A DNA stretch of 64,000 nucleotides from Paenibacillus sp. MMS20-IR301 (lineage in GTDB: Bacteria > Bacillota > Bacilli > Paenibacillales > Paenibacillaceae): the NCBI RefSeq assembly GCF_032302195.1, contig NZ_CP135275.1, positions 3,720,001 to 3,784,000 of the forward strand, in the 5' to 3' direction. Under the pieces are notes generated by a model that did no database searches, was not told where the DNA came from, and worked only from the letters and a program-made list of their open reading frames with translations. Positions 46,940-56,033 of the stretch are shown here, in pieces. Made by a program: the position numbers and the translations under genes. Position 1 is the stretch's first letter; every line of letters starts with the position of its first letter.

Positions 46940-46974
46940 AAGGGGCTGCGCCGGGAATCCCGTACAAGCCCCTT
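46940..46974 (-). terminator. Stem-loop between binding protein and permease genes, cassette B
   Basis: AAGGGGCT and AGCCCCTT pair, with an inner CGGG/CCCG stem, 9 bp after the binding protein stop. It has no long T-run; probably an attenuator or message stabiliser, at the same place as the stem-loop in cassette A. Confidence 0.6.
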
Positions 46975-46983
46975 CCTAACCTG

Positions 46984-48408
46984 TTATTCTCCCTGCGGCT
47001 TCAGCGGATCAAAGGCGGCATCCGGCGTAACTTTAACCTCGCCCTTCTCCACAGCCTTGGACAATGCGGCGTTGTATCTTGTGTTCAGATCTTCTGTAAT
47101 CGCCTTGGCGTCTCCGCCTGCGAGGATATATTTGAAGAATGCATCCGCATAGGTTGCGCCTTCCGGAGTGACGTTCGGCACCGCAGGCCAGAGGGAGTCA
47201 TGCTCGCCGACCAGGAACCCTTCCATTCCGGCGATCTCCGGATTTTTGGCCTGTTCCACAATACTTGGCACTACAGCAATGCCAAAGCCTTTTTCATGAT
47301 AAGTCTTCAGGACGTCATCGCCGTACATGTACTGCATGAATTTCCAGGCTGCTTCCTGATGTGCCGACTTGGCACTGATTCCGAGCCAGGTTCCGGCAGA
47401 TACGATTTCAGAGGTTCCTTTAATCTGACCATCCAGCGTCGGGGCCAGGGCGCCTGCCCAGTTGATGTCTGTCGGGAACTGGTCTTTGTACACACCCGGC
47501 TCGGTCGAGAAGGAGAGGTACATGCCGATTTTGCCTGCCGCAAACTGGGCGCGCAGCGGGTCGATGTCGAGTGTCTCCGCACCCGGCAGAATGCTTTTAT
47601 CCTCATACATCTGCTTGAAATATTCGATTGTCTGTGAGTATGGCGCGAAATCAAACTGGCCAGTTTTCAGATCAAACCCAAGTCCCTGATAACCGCTCAA
47701 GGAGAGAATCTCCCGGATGGAACGGTCAAATGCAGATTTCGGGCTTTTGAAGTTCAGTGCGAAGCCATACACGCCTTCAGCCTTGCCTGCTTCGGTGATC
47801 TTCTTGGCATCCTCCACCATTTCCTGCAGCGATGCCGGAGGATTGGCAATGCCGGCTTTGTCAAACAGATCCTTGTTATAGATCAGCCGCAAGGTCAGAC
47901 CGGTGTTGGCCAGGGAGTACACCTTGCCGTCAAACCGGTTGACATTGTCAATAATGACGCTGCCGAATTTCGTCTTGATGTCATCGGTAAGATAACCGTC
48001 GATCGGTGCCAGATATCCTTTTTTGACAAACTCGCCCGTATTGCCGCTCTTCAGCCGCAGCACATCCGGTGCCTGATTGCTGGTAAACGCGATGTCTACG
48101 CTCTGGGCGTAATTCTCGGACATCACCGTCAATTCAACCTGGATATTCTCACCGTTGGTTTCATTGAATGTATTGATCAGTTCCTTGATGTATTCCTGGT
48201 CATGACGGTCGTCGGTCCAGTATTTCAGCTGTACAGGCTCGCTTGCGGCGCCTTCCGTATCGGCCGCAGCCGTAGCTGCGGGACTTGCCGTGCCTGCTTC
48301 AGGCGCTTTAGTCGCCGTACCGCCGTTGCCGTTGTTATTCCCGCCGCACCCTGCAATTCCTGCAGCCAGCATAAAGCTCAGGCTGAGACCCCACCATTTT
48401 TTCTGCAT
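46984..48408 (-). CDS. Lipoprotein solute-binding protein of CUT1 importer, cassette B
   Basis: 474 residues from ATG 48408 (AGGGG 8 nt upstream; ATG at 48432 is in frame but less suited). Lipobox GIAGC followed by Gly/Asn then Ala/Thr-rich tether. Family 1 binding fold, paralogue of 35641-37035. A TATAAT lies about 40 bp upstream (minus strand, near 48455), so it may have its own promoter besides read-through from the GH130 gene. Confidence 0.92.
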   Translation of the reverse strand: MQKKWWGLSLSFMLAAGIAGCGGNNNGNGGTATKAPEAGTASPAATAAADTEGAASEPVQLKYWTDDRHDQEYIKELINTFNETNGENIQVELTVMSENYAQSVDIAFTSNQAPDVLRLKSGNTGEFVKKGYLAPIDGYLTDDIKTKFGSVIIDNVNRFDGKVYSLANTGLTLRLIYNKDLFDKAGIANPPASLQEMVEDAKKITEAGKAEGVYGFALNFKSPKSAFDRSIREILSLSGYQGLGFDLKTGQFDFAPYSQTIEYFKQMYEDKSILPGAETLDIDPLRAQFAAGKIGMYLSFSTEPGVYKDQFPTDINWAGALAPTLDGQIKGTSEIVSAGTWLGISAKSAHQEAAWKFMQYMYGDDVLKTYHEKGFGIAVVPSIVEQAKNPEIAGMEGFLVGEHDSLWPAVPNVTPEGATYADAFFKYILAGGDAKAITEDLNTRYNAALSKAVEKGEVKVTPDAAFDPLKPQGE

Positions 48409-48514
48409 ACATTCTACCCCTTTGATTAACATTTGTATTGTGAGCTCGTTTTTTATTATAGGACACAGTAGCAGGAATGGGAGTGAGGCAGACTCACTCT
48501 CGAGGGACAGAATT

Positions 48515-49753
48515 CTATGGTCTGCTGTCTCCGGTCAAGTGCCCGTTCTTGTCATATTGTCGTATGTAGCTCAATAACTCTCCATAATTAACCCAGGAAA
48601 TCCCCACCTTCTGATCCGCCGCGCCATAGGACATAATTAAATCTTCCCCCACAACAATTCCTCCGGTTGTAAAGAGGCAAGGCGTAGGATAATCCTCCGG
48701 CATCTCCCAATCCCGCTCGGCAAACATCAGACGCTCGGAGCAACGGTGAATGACGGCCGGGAAATCGTTCTCCTGCTCTTTGAGAATCATGAAGGACTGC
48801 GTATAGCCAAAATGAATATCCTTCTTGGCGTGATAAGCTACCAGCCATTCCTGATTTCCGAGCGGCAGCGGCGGCCAGCTTGCCCCGACACGGTTCTCCT
48901 CCCAGTGAAAGACCGGGTAAGCCAGCAGCCGGTGTACCGCATTGGGCGAGGCAAAATCTTCTAAGGATTCCGCTGCAGCTAAATAAATGGAAGGTTTATT
49001 GATTTTGTCTCCGTCTGCAAAAGGAAGAACGTTCATCGGACGGTGCAGCATCAGATATTGCCTGGTGCCGCCAATCCTCATCTGCTCAGGGAATAGGAAT
49101 ACGTCGCGGTTATCGCTGACATGCCCTTCAGTTAACGGTCCCACATAGCAGAAAGCGTTCTCATAGTTCCCTTGCTTCAGCTCTGCCAAGTTCAGCCTAT
49201 AGAGTACACTTACCGTATCATTGGCCCGGGCCGCCTGAATAAAAGGATCTGTATCATGGCCTGTAAATATCCAATCCGGAACATATTCAAACCGCGTCTG
49301 CACCGGAGGCTGCTGGCTGCTCAGCCAGTAGGGGCCCGGAGGAAACGGCCGGCAGGCAACCGTTAAGTATAACTCCTCCCCGATATAAAAGATCCGCGGG
49401 TCTTCCACACAGCCGTTGGCATAGTTCCGCACTTTATTTCCGTTGATATCCGTAATGTACAACTCGTGCTCCTCATAGCCCAGTGCAGGCGCCAAGGCCG
49501 GTCTTGAGAAATCCGCCTCCCATGTTTCTCCCTTATCTCTGCTAATGGCATAGCCTAAAAAAATCGGATAAGGATCATGACAGCCTTCCCTTCTTTTTTG
49601 CGGCCATGGACCCGTTGCCCGGAACAGCATATGAATCTCTTCCGACTCCGGATCTTTAATTATCGCCGGATTCAGCACCATTTTGTCCGCCCAGTCACAG
49701 CCTGGTACAGGTTCAAGCGCCGGTTTGTCTAAATAACGAAATTGTGGTTTCAT
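48515..49753 (-). CDS. GH130-type mannoside phosphorylase-like protein, divergent subfamily
   Basis: 412 residues from ATG 49753 (AGGAGGA 4 nt upstream). Longer and clearly different from the other two GH130 proteins, but with propeller motifs VLNPAIIKDPESEEIHMLFRAT, CVEDPRIFYIG (Asp), DNRDVFLFPEQ, WLVAYHAKKD (His) and a final IMSYGAADQKVG. This would place it in another GH130 subfamily, so the cluster probably attacks two kinds of mannosidic bond. First gene of cassette B, divergent from the plus-strand flavoprotein. Confidence 0.82.
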   Translation of the reverse strand: MKPQFRYLDKPALEPVPGCDWADKMVLNPAIIKDPESEEIHMLFRATGPWPQKRREGCHDPYPIFLGYAISRDKGETWEADFSRPALAPALGYEEHELYITDINGNKVRNYANGCVEDPRIFYIGEELYLTVACRPFPPGPYWLSSQQPPVQTRFEYVPDWIFTGHDTDPFIQAARANDTVSVLYRLNLAELKQGNYENAFCYVGPLTEGHVSDNRDVFLFPEQMRIGGTRQYLMLHRPMNVLPFADGDKINKPSIYLAAAESLEDFASPNAVHRLLAYPVFHWEENRVGASWPPLPLGNQEWLVAYHAKKDIHFGYTQSFMILKEQENDFPAVIHRCSERLMFAERDWEMPEDYPTPCLFTTGGIVVGEDLIMSYGAADQKVGISWVNYGELLSYIRQYDKNGHLTGDSRP

Positions 49754-49815
49754 AGTTCCTCCTGTTTGCACACTAGAGTAAGGGATTGGTTATCCCGTTT
49801 TTTTTGACAAAACCC

Positions 49816-49844
49816 ACCTTATCATACGCAACCCCCGATTTCAA
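49816..49844 (-). promoter_or_regulatory. Promoter of cassette B (GH130 unit)
   Basis: TTGAAA (49839-49844) and TAAGGT (49816-49821) with a 17-bp spacer on the minus strand, 62 bp before the start codon. Confidence 0.5.
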
Positions 49845-49883
49845 AAGCCTTTTCCCGTAAAAACGGCTTAATTCAAAAACAGT

Positions 49884-49911
49884 AAGATCCGTCAAATAAA
49901 AAAGGAAGATC
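49884..49911 (+). promoter_or_regulatory. Candidate AraC-type direct repeats before the plus-strand flavoprotein
   Basis: AAGATCCGTCA at 49884 and AAGATCGATCA at 49906 are offset by 22 bp, upstream of a TATACT -10-like sequence near 49941 that lacks a good -35. The AraC regulator at 51511 or the response regulator at 52344 could bind here. Confidence 0.4.
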
Positions 49912-49984
49912 GATCATTCTCGGCGGCAGGGCAGGCAGTTTATACTCATATCTGCAGGCAGAAGCATGCTTAAGGAGGAGTCCT

Positions 49985-51502
49985 ATGAATCAGGATACGA
50001 ATCAGGAAAAGCTGTATGATATCGTCATTTACGGGGGCACGGCCGCAGGGATTGCAGCAGCAGTCCAAGCAGCAATATTGGGTAAAAGCGCAGTGGTGAT
50101 TGAGCCGGGCACGCGGATCGGCGGACTGACCACTGGAGGCCTGGGGGATACAGATGTGGGAATGAAGGAGGCGGTTGGCGGCTTATCCCTGGAGTTCTAC
50201 CGGCGGGTAGCGCGGAAATATGGCCAGGACGGCGCCTGCTGGCTGTTCGAGCCTCATATTGCGCTTGAAGCGATGCAGGACTTAGTCCGGGAGTATAAGC
50301 TCGAGGTTGTCTGCGGGGAAAGACTTGAACTGAAGGACGGGGTGACCCGGGAAGGCTCAAGAATTACCGCGATCCGCATGGAATCGGGGACCGTCTATAG
50401 AGCCAGGATGTTTATCGACGCAACCTATGAAGGCGATCTGTTAGGCAAAGCGGGCGTGTCCTATACGGTCGGCCGGGAGCCGAACTCCATGTACGGGGAG
50501 ACCTTAAACGGGATTCAGCCCGGCAGCGAGCTGAATGAGCTTCCCGCAGGCATTGACCCGTATGTCATAAAAGGGGACCCTTCGAGCGGCCTGCTCCCGC
50601 GCGTCAATCCCGGACGCGGCGGCGGCACCGGCGACGGGGACAACAAGCTTCAGGCGTATAATTTCCGTATGTGCCTGACGGACAATCCGGACAACCGCAT
50701 GGAGATTGCTAAGCCGGAAGGCTACAACGAAGCCGATTATGAAATCCTGTTCCGGGCGGTTGAGCAGGGGCAGCGCTCACGGTTCTTCAAGCTCAACCGG
50801 GTCAGTGCGGATAAGACGGATTCCAATAATAACAGCGGTATTTCCACGGATTACAACGGTATGAACCACAGCTATGCAGAGGCGGATTACCGTACACGGG
50901 AACAGATATGGGAAGCCCACCGTATCTATCAGCAAGGCTACGTCTGGACCATCCAGAACCATCCGCGGGTGCCGGAGGACATCCGGGCAATCTACAGGCC
51001 GTGGGGGCTGCCGCTTGATGAATTCACTGGCAGCGGCCACTGGACCCCGCAGCTGTATATCCGGGAATCCCGGCGGATGATCAGTGATTACGTGGTGACA
51101 GAGCATGATGTCCGGCTGGACAACCCGGTGCCCGACTCTATCGGGATGGGCTCCTTCGCTATGGACTCGCACCATACCCAATACTACGTGAATGAAGACG
51201 GGCATGTAAGCACAGAGGGCGGTTTCTATGTGAGATTGGCGGCGCCTTATCCGATAAGCTACCGGGCGATTGTGCCGAAGCGGACGGAATGCACCAATCT
51301 GCTCGTCCCGGTCTGCGTATCCGCCAGCCATGCCGCTTACGGCTCCATCCGGATGGAGCCCGTATTCATGATCCTGGGGCAGTCGGCTGCCGCCGCTGCC
51401 GCGCTGGCTCTTGATGCGGACGGTATTGTTCAGAATGTGAAGTACGGGCAGCTGCAGACCGTGCTTGTTCAAGCCAAGCAGATTTTATATACAGACAATT
51501 AA
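49985..51502 (+). CDS. FAD-dependent oxidoreductase (FAD_oxidored group)
   Basis: 505 residues; N-terminal fold YDIVIYGGTAAGIAAAVQAAILG then VVIEPGTRIGGLTTGGLGDTD, the first-strand and GG-loop motifs of this flavoprotein group; FIDATYEGDLLGKAGVSYTVGRE is the second FAD contact; C-terminal NLLVPVCVSASHAAYGSIRMEPVFMILGQSAAAAA closes the FAD site. AAGGAGGA 5 nt before ATG. The only plus-strand gene inside the mannoside region, divergent from GH130 and ending 8 bp from the convergent AraC gene. Substrate unknown; co-location suggests sugar or glycoside oxidation. Confidence 0.88.
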   Translation: MNQDTNQEKLYDIVIYGGTAAGIAAAVQAAILGKSAVVIEPGTRIGGLTTGGLGDTDVGMKEAVGGLSLEFYRRVARKYGQDGACWLFEPHIALEAMQDLVREYKLEVVCGERLELKDGVTREGSRITAIRMESGTVYRARMFIDATYEGDLLGKAGVSYTVGREPNSMYGETLNGIQPGSELNELPAGIDPYVIKGDPSSGLLPRVNPGRGGGTGDGDNKLQAYNFRMCLTDNPDNRMEIAKPEGYNEADYEILFRAVEQGQRSRFFKLNRVSADKTDSNNNSGISTDYNGMNHSYAEADYRTREQIWEAHRIYQQGYVWTIQNHPRVPEDIRAIYRPWGLPLDEFTGSGHWTPQLYIRESRRMISDYVVTEHDVRLDNPVPDSIGMGSFAMDSHHTQYYVNEDGHVSTEGGFYVRLAAPYPISYRAIVPKRTECTNLLVPVCVSASHAAYGSIRMEPVFMILGQSAAAAAALALDADGIVQNVKYGQLQTVLVQAKQILYTDN

Positions 51503-51510
51503 GAACGGCA

Positions 51511-52341
51511 TCAGCAGAGATTGAACCGGAAGCCGAACAGCCGCCGGTATTCTCCCGGGGGATGCCCGAACCGCTCGCGGAACATCCGGCAGAAGTGAGC
51601 GTAGCTCTGGAAGCCCGATTTGTCGGCAATCTGCTCAAGCGTCAGGCTGCTGTAGAGCACCTGCTGCTGCGCAAGCTTAAGCCGGACATCGATACAGTAG
51701 GCAAATAACGACTGGCCAAAGGCTGCTTTGAACAGATAGGAGCAGCGGGAGACACTTAATCCGGCCGAGGCCGAGATCTGCTCCAGGCTAAGCGGTTCAT
51801 GGGCATGCCTGTCTATGAACTGCTTAAGCTTATAGGCAGTTTCCGCACCATTGCTGCGCTGCCCGATCCGGATTACCTGCGCAAGCGTCAGACAAAAGGC
51901 TCTCAGGAGATAATCCAGGACTCCCTCCTGGTTCTCCATGATCTTACTCTTCTCGCTGACGATATGCTTCCATAAGGTAAGGACCGTATCATCAAAGCCG
52001 ATGTTCGTTTTGGCCGGCAGATTGTTGTCCTGCCACCAGGAGTCCAGCCACTCCCCGCTGCCGATCAGGAAATAATCGGAGACCGGCTGAACCTCACCCG
52101 TATCCCGGGCGGTCCGCGGCTGCACGTTTAATTCATAAGGCCGACCCTTGGGATAAATGAGCAGATCCCCCGGGATGATGGTCTCGTATTTCCCGTCCAC
52201 CAGCGCGCGGCAGGTTCCTTCGGCCTGAAGCCGGAACAGGTAGAAATTCAGCCCCTCTTCGTACTTCACGGAGTGGGGCTTCGTGTGTGTATAATAATTG
52301 GCATACATGACAGTGGACCCGGGCGGATGTGAGTCTGCCAC
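51511..52341 (-). CDS. AraC-family regulator with cupin-like sensor domain
   Basis: 276 residues. An N-terminal cupin-like sugar-binding half (to about 150) is followed by the AraC pair (ISASAGLSVSRCSYLFKAAFG; ADKSGFQSYAHFCRMFRERFG). Start GTG 52341, GGAGG 10 nt upstream, 2 bases after the stop of the response regulator, so it is the third gene of the kinase-regulator operon. Cytoplasmic, so it can read an intracellular sugar while the two-component pair reads the outside. Confidence 0.88.
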   Translation of the reverse strand: MADSHPPGSTVMYANYYTHTKPHSVKYEEGLNFYLFRLQAEGTCRALVDGKYETIIPGDLLIYPKGRPYELNVQPRTARDTGEVQPVSDYFLIGSGEWLDSWWQDNNLPAKTNIGFDDTVLTLWKHIVSEKSKIMENQEGVLDYLLRAFCLTLAQVIRIGQRSNGAETAYKLKQFIDRHAHEPLSLEQISASAGLSVSRCSYLFKAAFGQSLFAYCIDVRLKLAQQQVLYSSLTLEQIADKSGFQSYAHFCRMFRERFGHPPGEYRRLFGFRFNLC

Positions 52342-52343
52342 AG

Positions 52344-53972
52344 CTAGAATTCCTCCCGGCGGTCCGGGTGGTAGCCCGCCCTGAACTCCGACGGGGTCTG
52401 GCCGGTGATCTTCTTGAACATCTCGCTGAAGTATCTGCGTTCCTCATACCCTACTGCAGAAGCCACCTCCTGTACCTGCACCCCTTCCACCAGCAGCAGC
52501 TTGGCTTTCTGGATGCGTTCTGCAGTCACGTGCTGCGTGACCGTTACCCCGGTCACCTTCTTGAACAGGCTGGAGAAATAGCTGGCGCTTAAGTGGACAT
52601 GCGCGGCACATTCACCGACGGTTATATCTTCGGATAAGCGGCCCTTGATATAGTCAATGGCTTCATAGATTACCTTCTGCCCCTCAGACAGGCTGTTCTT
52701 GCGCACCAGCCCGGCCCCCTCGGTGCACAGCTCCAGCAGCTGCCGCTGCAGCGAAGCCAGCTGCAGCCCGGCGGTTCCCTGAATGCTGCGGAACCTCTGG
52801 ATCAGCGGCTGGATATCCTGGTACGGAACCAGTTCATAGAAGGTACGGATAGCGGAGGCAGCTAATTCATCGTACAGACTGAGCAGATAATCCGGGTTCT
52901 GCCGGGAGACCAGGCTCTGCAGCGTCTCGGAGATTGCCGACAGAAGGATGCCCGTCCGGCTGACATTGCCGGAGCGCAGCGCCAGCAGCAGCTCATCCTT
53001 GTATTCCAGGGACAGCGGATCCTGGCTGCCGGTCTGAATAATGTCGTCATAGCGGATGGCGGCATTGCCTTCCGTGAACAGATGATAGGACAGCGCCCGG
53101 TTGGCCTGCCGGTAGGAATCTGGCAGCTCGCTGGTCTCCGCAACCCGCCCGCCTACGCCTACAGAGACGGTGAACTTGGTGTAGCGTTCAATGTTCCGGC
53201 AGCAGCGTTCTGCGATCTCGACTGCACTGACCGGGCCGCAGTCATTCATAACCGCCAGGTAGCGGTTATGCCTGGCACGGAAGACAGCGCACCGGGTATG
53301 CTCGGCAATCGTCTCCTGCGTAATATTCAGCAGCGAGAAGCGGATCAGCTCCACTTCCCGGATGGACAGCTCGGCAGCCCGCTCCTGAAAATGATCAATC
53401 TCAATCAGCATCACCACAAACCCCTGCGGATTCAGATCAATATTCAGGAATTCCCAGCGTGCCGCCGCCTGCTCCCATGCCGTGCGGTGGCTGACCAGCA
53501 GTGCGAAGTATTCCTGCCGCAGCACCGGCAGGCTCTCCCGCAGTCTTGTCTCCATCTCCCGCAGCGTAAACAGCTTCGAGCGTTCCTCCATAATCTCCGC
53601 TTTGGCCCGCAGTACCGCCTTCATAATATCCTCTTCTGTAAACGGCTTGACGACGAAGTCGAAGGCGCCAAGCTGTACAGCCTGCTGCGCATATTCGAAA
53701 TCAGCATACCCGCTGATCAGAATCACTTTGCAGCCGCGGTGGCATTCCAGCACGGCGCGCAGCATGCTCAGCCCGTCCATCCGGGGCATCCGGATATCCG
53801 TAATAACCAGATCGGGAAGCAGCTCCGAGATCATCTCCAGCCCTTCCTCCCCGTTGGCGGCCGCCCCCGCCACGCGGATGCCCTGCTCCGCCCAATTCAT
53901 GCTGGTGAGGCCTTCGACAACGCTTTTGATATCGTCAATAATGCACAGGCTGATTACACCATTATCATCCAT
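52344..53972 (-). CDS. YesN-like response regulator with AraC-type output, cassette B
   Basis: 542 residues; phospho-acceptor Asp in LVITDIRMPRMDG, Lys in DFVVKPFTEED, C-terminal AraC pair (CAAHVHLSASYFSSLFKKV; ASAVGYEERRYFSEMFKKITG). ATG 53972 with GAGGAGC upstream overlaps the kinase end by 8 bases. Paralogue of 37228-38859 (same length and layout). Confidence 0.93.
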   Translation of the reverse strand: MDDNGVISLCIIDDIKSVVEGLTSMNWAEQGIRVAGAAANGEEGLEMISELLPDLVITDIRMPRMDGLSMLRAVLECHRGCKVILISGYADFEYAQQAVQLGAFDFVVKPFTEEDIMKAVLRAKAEIMEERSKLFTLREMETRLRESLPVLRQEYFALLVSHRTAWEQAAARWEFLNIDLNPQGFVVMLIEIDHFQERAAELSIREVELIRFSLLNITQETIAEHTRCAVFRARHNRYLAVMNDCGPVSAVEIAERCCRNIERYTKFTVSVGVGGRVAETSELPDSYRQANRALSYHLFTEGNAAIRYDDIIQTGSQDPLSLEYKDELLLALRSGNVSRTGILLSAISETLQSLVSRQNPDYLLSLYDELAASAIRTFYELVPYQDIQPLIQRFRSIQGTAGLQLASLQRQLLELCTEGAGLVRKNSLSEGQKVIYEAIDYIKGRLSEDITVGECAAHVHLSASYFSSLFKKVTGVTVTQHVTAERIQKAKLLLVEGVQVQEVASAVGYEERRYFSEMFKKITGQTPSEFRAGYHPDRREEF

Positions 53973-55734
53973 GCTGATGCTCCTCTCTTTTGGGTAAGGC
54001 TATAATTACCGCTGTTCCCCCGCCCGGCCGGCTGTCCACCCGGAATTCCGCACTGTCCCCGTAATACAGCTGCAGCCTCCGGAGCAGATTCGACACGGCG
54101 TAGCCGTTCTCTGATTCCCGCCGGAACAGTGTGCGGACCTGCTCCTCCCCCATGCCGGTCCCGTTGTCACGGACAATCAGGCGCCAGCATGCCCCCTCGT
54201 CCAGAATCTCAATCTCAATGATTCCCCCGCGCTCCAGATCGCGGAAGCCATGCAGTATACTGTTCTCCACGAGCGGCTGAAGCAGAATCCGCGGAATCGG
54301 CAGCCGGTTCAGCCCTTCGTCCTCCACATAAATATCATACCGGAACAGCCCCTCATAGCAGCTGCTCTGCAGCTCCAGATACTGGCGCACATGCTCCAGT
54401 TCCTTCGACAGGGTGGTGATTTCCCGGCCCTTATTCAGCCCCAGCTGAAACAGCCGGGACAGCGCCACCACCATCCGCTGCGACTCCTCCACTTTTCCGA
54501 GCTTAAGCTTCCAGTAGATTGTATTCAGAGTATTGTACAGAAAATGGGGGTCCATCTGCGCCGACAGCGCCTTAATCTCCGCCGCCCGCTTGTTCGCCTC
54601 CGCCTCGGTAACTTCCCCGATCAGCACCACAATCTGCTCCAGCATCCGGTTGAAGCGCATACCGACCTGAGCCAGCTCGTCTCCGCTGCTGCTCTCGAAC
54701 CTGGCGCTCAGATCATTGCTCTCAACTCTTTTCATTACCTTCATCAGCCCTTGCAGCGGTCTGAGCAGATAGCGGGTAAATGCGCCGGATACCATCATCG
54801 TAACGGTAAAAGCGGCAAGAGCCACCGCCACCAGCATCCATTTGACATAGATCATATCCTTCAGCACGCCCGCCTTGGACTGAATCGTGGTCATCGTCCA
54901 GTCAGCGATCCCCAGGTGGGCATAATTGAGCAGATAGGATTCCCCGCCCAGCAGAAAGGTGTTGCTGCGGTCCTGGCTGCTGCTGATCATCCCGTTCAGA
55001 TTACCGCCTTCCACCGCCTGGCGGACCAGCGGGTCCTTGAGCGAATACACCGGCTGGCCGGCAGCGTTCAGCAGGAAGCTGCGCGCCCCGCCGCCGGTAT
55101 CTCCGCTCACCAGCTTGCGGAAGCCGTCCTCACGGATATTCACAATGATATAGACACCGCTGACCGGCGTATCAAAGATAGGCTCCAGGATAAGCGAGAG
55201 GACACGATCCTTTCCGGAGAACAGCATATCCTCATGCCCTTCAACCCACAGGTTCTTCTTCTCCTTGTCAATCCGCTGATATAAAAAAGTATCCTTGAAC
55301 TCAGTCAGCCGGTTGCGGTTCATCGACGAAGGGTAGAACTCCCCGATCGGCGTGGACACGTAAATACTGTGAATCAGCGGCTCGGCAATACGCGCCTGTG
55401 AGAAAACGTTATCAAGATCATTCAGGTGGGTGTAATATTTGCCCGTGTCGCCGGAGACAACGTCCTTCATCATGTCGTGAAAAGGCTGGCTGATCATGAA
55501 GGTCATCATAATCAGCATCAGCTTGTTCAGCTTCTCATCGATAATCTGCGCTGATTTGACGACGGTATCCTGGGTAAGCTTCAACGCATTCTTCTCCAGA
55601 ATCGCCGCCGAGATGGAGTAGGACAGCCCCCCGGTCATCAGTACAGAGAGGACAATCACGGCCATGAATGCGTTTTTTAATTTGCTGCGGAATGACTGCT
55701 TGTGGAAATAGTCCAATACCTTCACGCCTTCCAT
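53965..55734 (-). CDS. YesM-like sensor histidine kinase, cassette B
   Basis: 589 residues from ATG 55734; the longer frame to 55881 reads through a promoter-like region. TM1 (AFMAVIVLSVLMTGGLSYSIS), extracellular Cache-type domain, TM2 (WMLVAVALAAFTVTMMVSG), HAMP, phospho-acceptor His in MDPHFLYNTLNT, ATPase boxes VENSILHGF and DNGTGMG. Partner of the regulator 52344-53972. Confidence 0.92.
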   Translation of the reverse strand: MEGVKVLDYFHKQSFRSKLKNAFMAVIVLSVLMTGGLSYSISAAILEKNALKLTQDTVVKSAQIIDEKLNKLMLIMMTFMISQPFHDMMKDVVSGDTGKYYTHLNDLDNVFSQARIAEPLIHSIYVSTPIGEFYPSSMNRNRLTEFKDTFLYQRIDKEKKNLWVEGHEDMLFSGKDRVLSLILEPIFDTPVSGVYIIVNIREDGFRKLVSGDTGGGARSFLLNAAGQPVYSLKDPLVRQAVEGGNLNGMISSSQDRSNTFLLGGESYLLNYAHLGIADWTMTTIQSKAGVLKDMIYVKWMLVAVALAAFTVTMMVSGAFTRYLLRPLQGLMKVMKRVESNDLSARFESSSGDELAQVGMRFNRMLEQIVVLIGEVTEAEANKRAAEIKALSAQMDPHFLYNTLNTIYWKLKLGKVEESQRMVVALSRLFQLGLNKGREITTLSKELEHVRQYLELQSSCYEGLFRYDIYVEDEGLNRLPIPRILLQPLVENSILHGFRDLERGGIIEIEILDEGACWRLIVRDNGTGMGEEQVRTLFRRESENGYAVSNLLRRLQLYYGDSAEFRVDSRPGGGTAVIIALPKREEHQHG

Positions 55735-55804
55735 ATATACCTGTTCCCCGATTATGTCACCCGGAGCTGCGGCCTCGCAATATGCGGCGCAAGAAATAGT
55801 GAAC

Positions 55805-55836
55805 TTACCGTATGCCGGGAATGGTTTTACCGTATG
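55805..55836 (-). promoter_or_regulatory. Perfect 10-bp direct repeats upstream of kinase-regulator operon B
   Basis: TTACCGTATG on the plus strand occurs at 55805-55814 and 55827-55836, 22 bp apart, about two helix turns. A TTGACA lies further upstream on the minus strand (near 55885). The spacing suits a tandem AraC-type dimer, perhaps autoregulation by the operon's own regulators. Confidence 0.5.
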
Positions 55837-56033
55837 TACATGTACAGGGGGATAACGCACGCAAGCTGGAATCATTGTCAAGAGAATGGACAGCCGCGCA
55901 GCGGTTTATTGATTAATGGCCTGGCGTTACGGACCGGAGAGGCGTTAAGCCTGCGGAATGAAGTAGACTAATAGGTGGACACGGCAAACCCAACCCATGG
56001 ATAATAGAATAAATGCCAGAAGAGGTGAACGCC

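Noticed and set aside
48477..48503. GAGTGAG/CTCACTC hairpin between GH130 and the binding protein gene
   Set aside because: Short stem without a T-run; not enough to call a terminator or to split the operon.
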